In this document: positions 7,613 to 8,596 of the stretch, one piece after another
Layout of the letters: each line of letters begins with the position of its first letter
Position numbering within the stretch: position 1 is the first letter of the stretch
Source of the DNA: Chloroflexota bacterium
GTDB taxonomy: Bacteria; Chloroflexota; UBA5177; JANWHV01
Length of the DNA: 8,596 nt
Assembly (NCBI GenBank): GCA_025924845.1
Contig: JAICHN010000224.1
Coordinates: 1-8,596 of the forward strand
Direction: 5' to 3'
Program-made: the position numbers and the translations under genes
The notes under the pieces: generated by a model
What the model saw: the letters and a program-made list of their open reading frames with translations, nothing else
Database searches by the model: none
Told to the model about the DNA's origin: nothing

Positions 7613-7651
7613 GCAAACCTACGCCAAGTGGTCTGACGCTTTTTGGTTTGC
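7613..7651. repeat. GCAAACC / GGTTTGC inverted repeat
   Basis: Seven-base arms (7613-7619 and 7645-7651) enclose 25 bases. The enclosed CCAA (7624-7627) and TTGG (7643-7646) could pair in an alternative fold. On the plus strand a run of five T (7640-7644) lies inside it, but no plus-strand gene precedes it, so I do not call a terminator. Confidence 0.35.
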
Positions 7652-7741
7652 CTGGCCGACTTAACCTAGTCGTCCCTCAACACGCAATATGCTTAGGGGA
7701 TGATCCTGGCAGACGATCCTGACCCTTCGGCTTTGCCTGAA

Positions 7742-8596
7742 TCAGCGCGAGCCTGTTTCTCCGGAACCGCAAGGCGTTCTCGCCTCATAGCCTCGCAGCC
7801 ATTGGTCGAAATCGGCGGCTGGACTTGGCCGGCTCAGGAAATAGCCCTGAGCTACATCCGCTCCTAATTGCCGGAGCATGGCGAATGAGTCGGCATCCTC
7901 CACCCCTTCAGCCACCACCGCGAGATCCAGGGCGTGCGCCACGGCAATCACCGATCGGACAATAGCCAGATCCTTCCGGTCGCCCGTCGCCATGCCTAAC
8001 ACAAACGATTTGTCAATCTTCACCTCATCGACCGGCAGTTGCTTGAGATAGCCGAGCGATGAATATCCGGTACCGAAATCGTCAATCGCGATGCGCAGGC
8101 CGAGCGCATGGAGACTGACCAGCACCTCTCGCGCCCGCCTCGGCTCCGCCAGCAACATACTTTCAGTGATCTCCAGCGTCAGATCGGCGGGATCCGTGTC
8201 ATAACGGCGAAGATGGCGAACCAACAGGTCCGGTAGGTGGTGATCCTGAAGACTCCGAGCGGAAAGATTGATCGCGATGGGAATCCGGCGCCCTCGCTCG
8301 CGCCACGTCCGGCCCTGCGCCAGCGCGCTGAGTACTACCCACTCCGTGAGCGGCAACACCAATCCCGTCTGCTCAGCCAGTGGAATGAACTCCTCCGGGG
8401 AGATGAAGCCATGCACCGTGTGCGGCCAGCGCAGTAACAATTCAACACCACAGAACCGGCCCGTGGTGAGCAGAACTTTCGGCTGAAAGTACGCGAGCAG
8501 CTCGTCATCGCGGACGGCCTTCCTGAGGTCGTGTACCAACTCCAATCGGCGCACGGTATGTCGATCTTGAGTTGCGTCGTACACCGTCACGCCGAG
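7742..8596 (-). CDS. EAL-domain c-di-GMP phosphodiesterase, C-terminal part (probably of a GGDEF-EAL protein)
   Basis: EAL domains hydrolyse c-di-GMP to linear pGpG. The frame stays open to the right edge, so the 5' end is missing. The GTG at 8590 is unlikely to be the true start: the residues there (GVTVYDA, then a linker to LVHDLRKAV) look like the end of a GGDEF domain joined to an EAL domain. Counting from 8590, the catalytic set appears complete: E50 in VELLLRW (the EAL motif, here ELL), N108 in INLSAR, E140 and E143 in LEITES, D170-D171 in DDFGTG, K191 in VKIDKSF, E228 in VAEGVED and Q248 in QGYFLSRP. The domain is therefore expected to be active if it folds and dimerises normally. A short basic tail ends at TGA (7742-7744). 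Whether a GGDEF domain is present and active, and what sensor lies further upstream, is outside the window. It is codirectional with the repeat proteins but 444 bases away. Confidence 0.93.
   Translation of the reverse strand, partial: LGVTVYDATQDRHTVRRLELVHDLRKAVRDDELLAYFQPKVLLTTGRFCGVELLLRWPHTVHGFISPEEFIPLAEQTGLVLPLTEWVVLSALAQGRTWRERGRRIPIAINLSARSLQDHHLPDLLVRHLRRYDTDPADLTLEITESMLLAEPRRAREVLVSLHALGLRIAIDDFGTGYSSLGYLKQLPVDEVKIDKSFVLGMATGDRKDLAIVRSVIAVAHALDLAVVAEGVEDADSFAMLRQLGADVAQGYFLSRPSPAADFDQWLRGYEARTPCGSGETGSR

Larger units (their letters stand above)
7298..7741. other. 444-base gene-free region with clustered inverted repeats
   Basis: This lies between the stop of the EAL gene and the start of the upstream repeat protein. 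No credible protein frame is present: the short frames here lack ribosome binding sites and family resemblance. Inverted repeats cluster in 7489-7651. They are a perfect 12-base palindrome CTCGTCGACGAG (7489-7500), CGCCCA/TGGGCG (7513-7526), AAGTTGT/ACAACTT (7540-7558), a CCC-GGTACCTT/AAGGTACC-GGG stem with one bulged A (7561-7595), and GCAAACC/GGTTTGC (7613-7651). I could not match it to a known riboswitch; the conserved cores of c-di-GMP-I and c-di-GMP-II aptamers and the T-box motif are not evident. No strong sigma-70-like promoter was found. It is probably the promoter and leader of the repeat-protein pair. Confidence 0.6.

Noticed and set aside
7436..7636. 66-residue plus-strand frame in the intergenic region
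   Set aside because: It begins with GTG without a ribosome binding site, has no domain, and crosses most of the inverted repeats.
7605..7644. Possible plus-strand terminator ending in TTTTT
   Set aside because: The stem (AAGCG with CGCTT) is only five pairs with a loose interior, and no plus-strand gene lies upstream.
7692..7729. GATCCTG direct repeat and imperfect hairpin after the EAL stop
   Set aside because: The stem has a mismatch and two wobble pairs, with no T-run, so I do not call it a terminator.
7690..7741. c-di-GMP riboswitch-like GGCAAAGCC on the minus strand just after the EAL gene
   Set aside because: Only one short segment resembles the aptamer. The second conserved segment and the closing stem are missing, and GGCAAAGCC can itself fold as a trivial stem.

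Overview
This is a high-GC bacterial window in which every gene I can support lies on the minus strand, reading right to left. The order is a c-di-GMP phosphodiesterase-type EAL protein (cut by the right edge), a 444-base intergenic stretch, two large tandem paralogous secreted repeat proteins, and the first 221 codons of a family 5 ABC-transporter solute-binding protein (cut by the left edge). I see no rRNA, tRNA, insertion sequence or CRISPR array. The host is probably a high-GC environmental bacterium. Secreted proteins that join Ig-like repeats to W-x-F/L-A-x-G...NP modules recall Chloroflexota and related phyla, but that placement is a weak inference from protein style.

The centre of the window (879-7297) is a tandem gene duplication. 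Each copy has a signal peptide, six Ig-like (IPT/TIG-style) repeats of about 90-100 residues, and a C-terminal region of four W-x-F/L-x-x-G modules of about 100 residues. Both proteins end in GIAQ. The spacing of the four module tryptophans is identical in the two copies (101, 103 and 108 residues), and the Ig repeats match one to one, so the whole gene was copied. The upstream copy has an extra Thr/Pro/Ser/Ala-rich linker after its signal peptide that the downstream copy lacks. For both genes the signal peptide and the upstream sequence favour starts inside the longest reading frame: GTG at 7297 and ATG at 4010.

Each paralog is followed, 20-23 bases after its stop, by a GC-rich hairpin without a U-tract. 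The 444 bases upstream of the first paralog (7298-7741) hold several perfect inverted repeats clustered in 7489-7651. This is either a structured 5' leader or a cluster of protein-binding palindromes, and it is the least explained part of the window.

Together the genes suggest an envelope theme: two exported surface or extracellular proteins, an exported solute-binding protein, and a c-di-GMP enzyme next door. A functional link between the EAL protein and the surface proteins is only inferred from adjacency.
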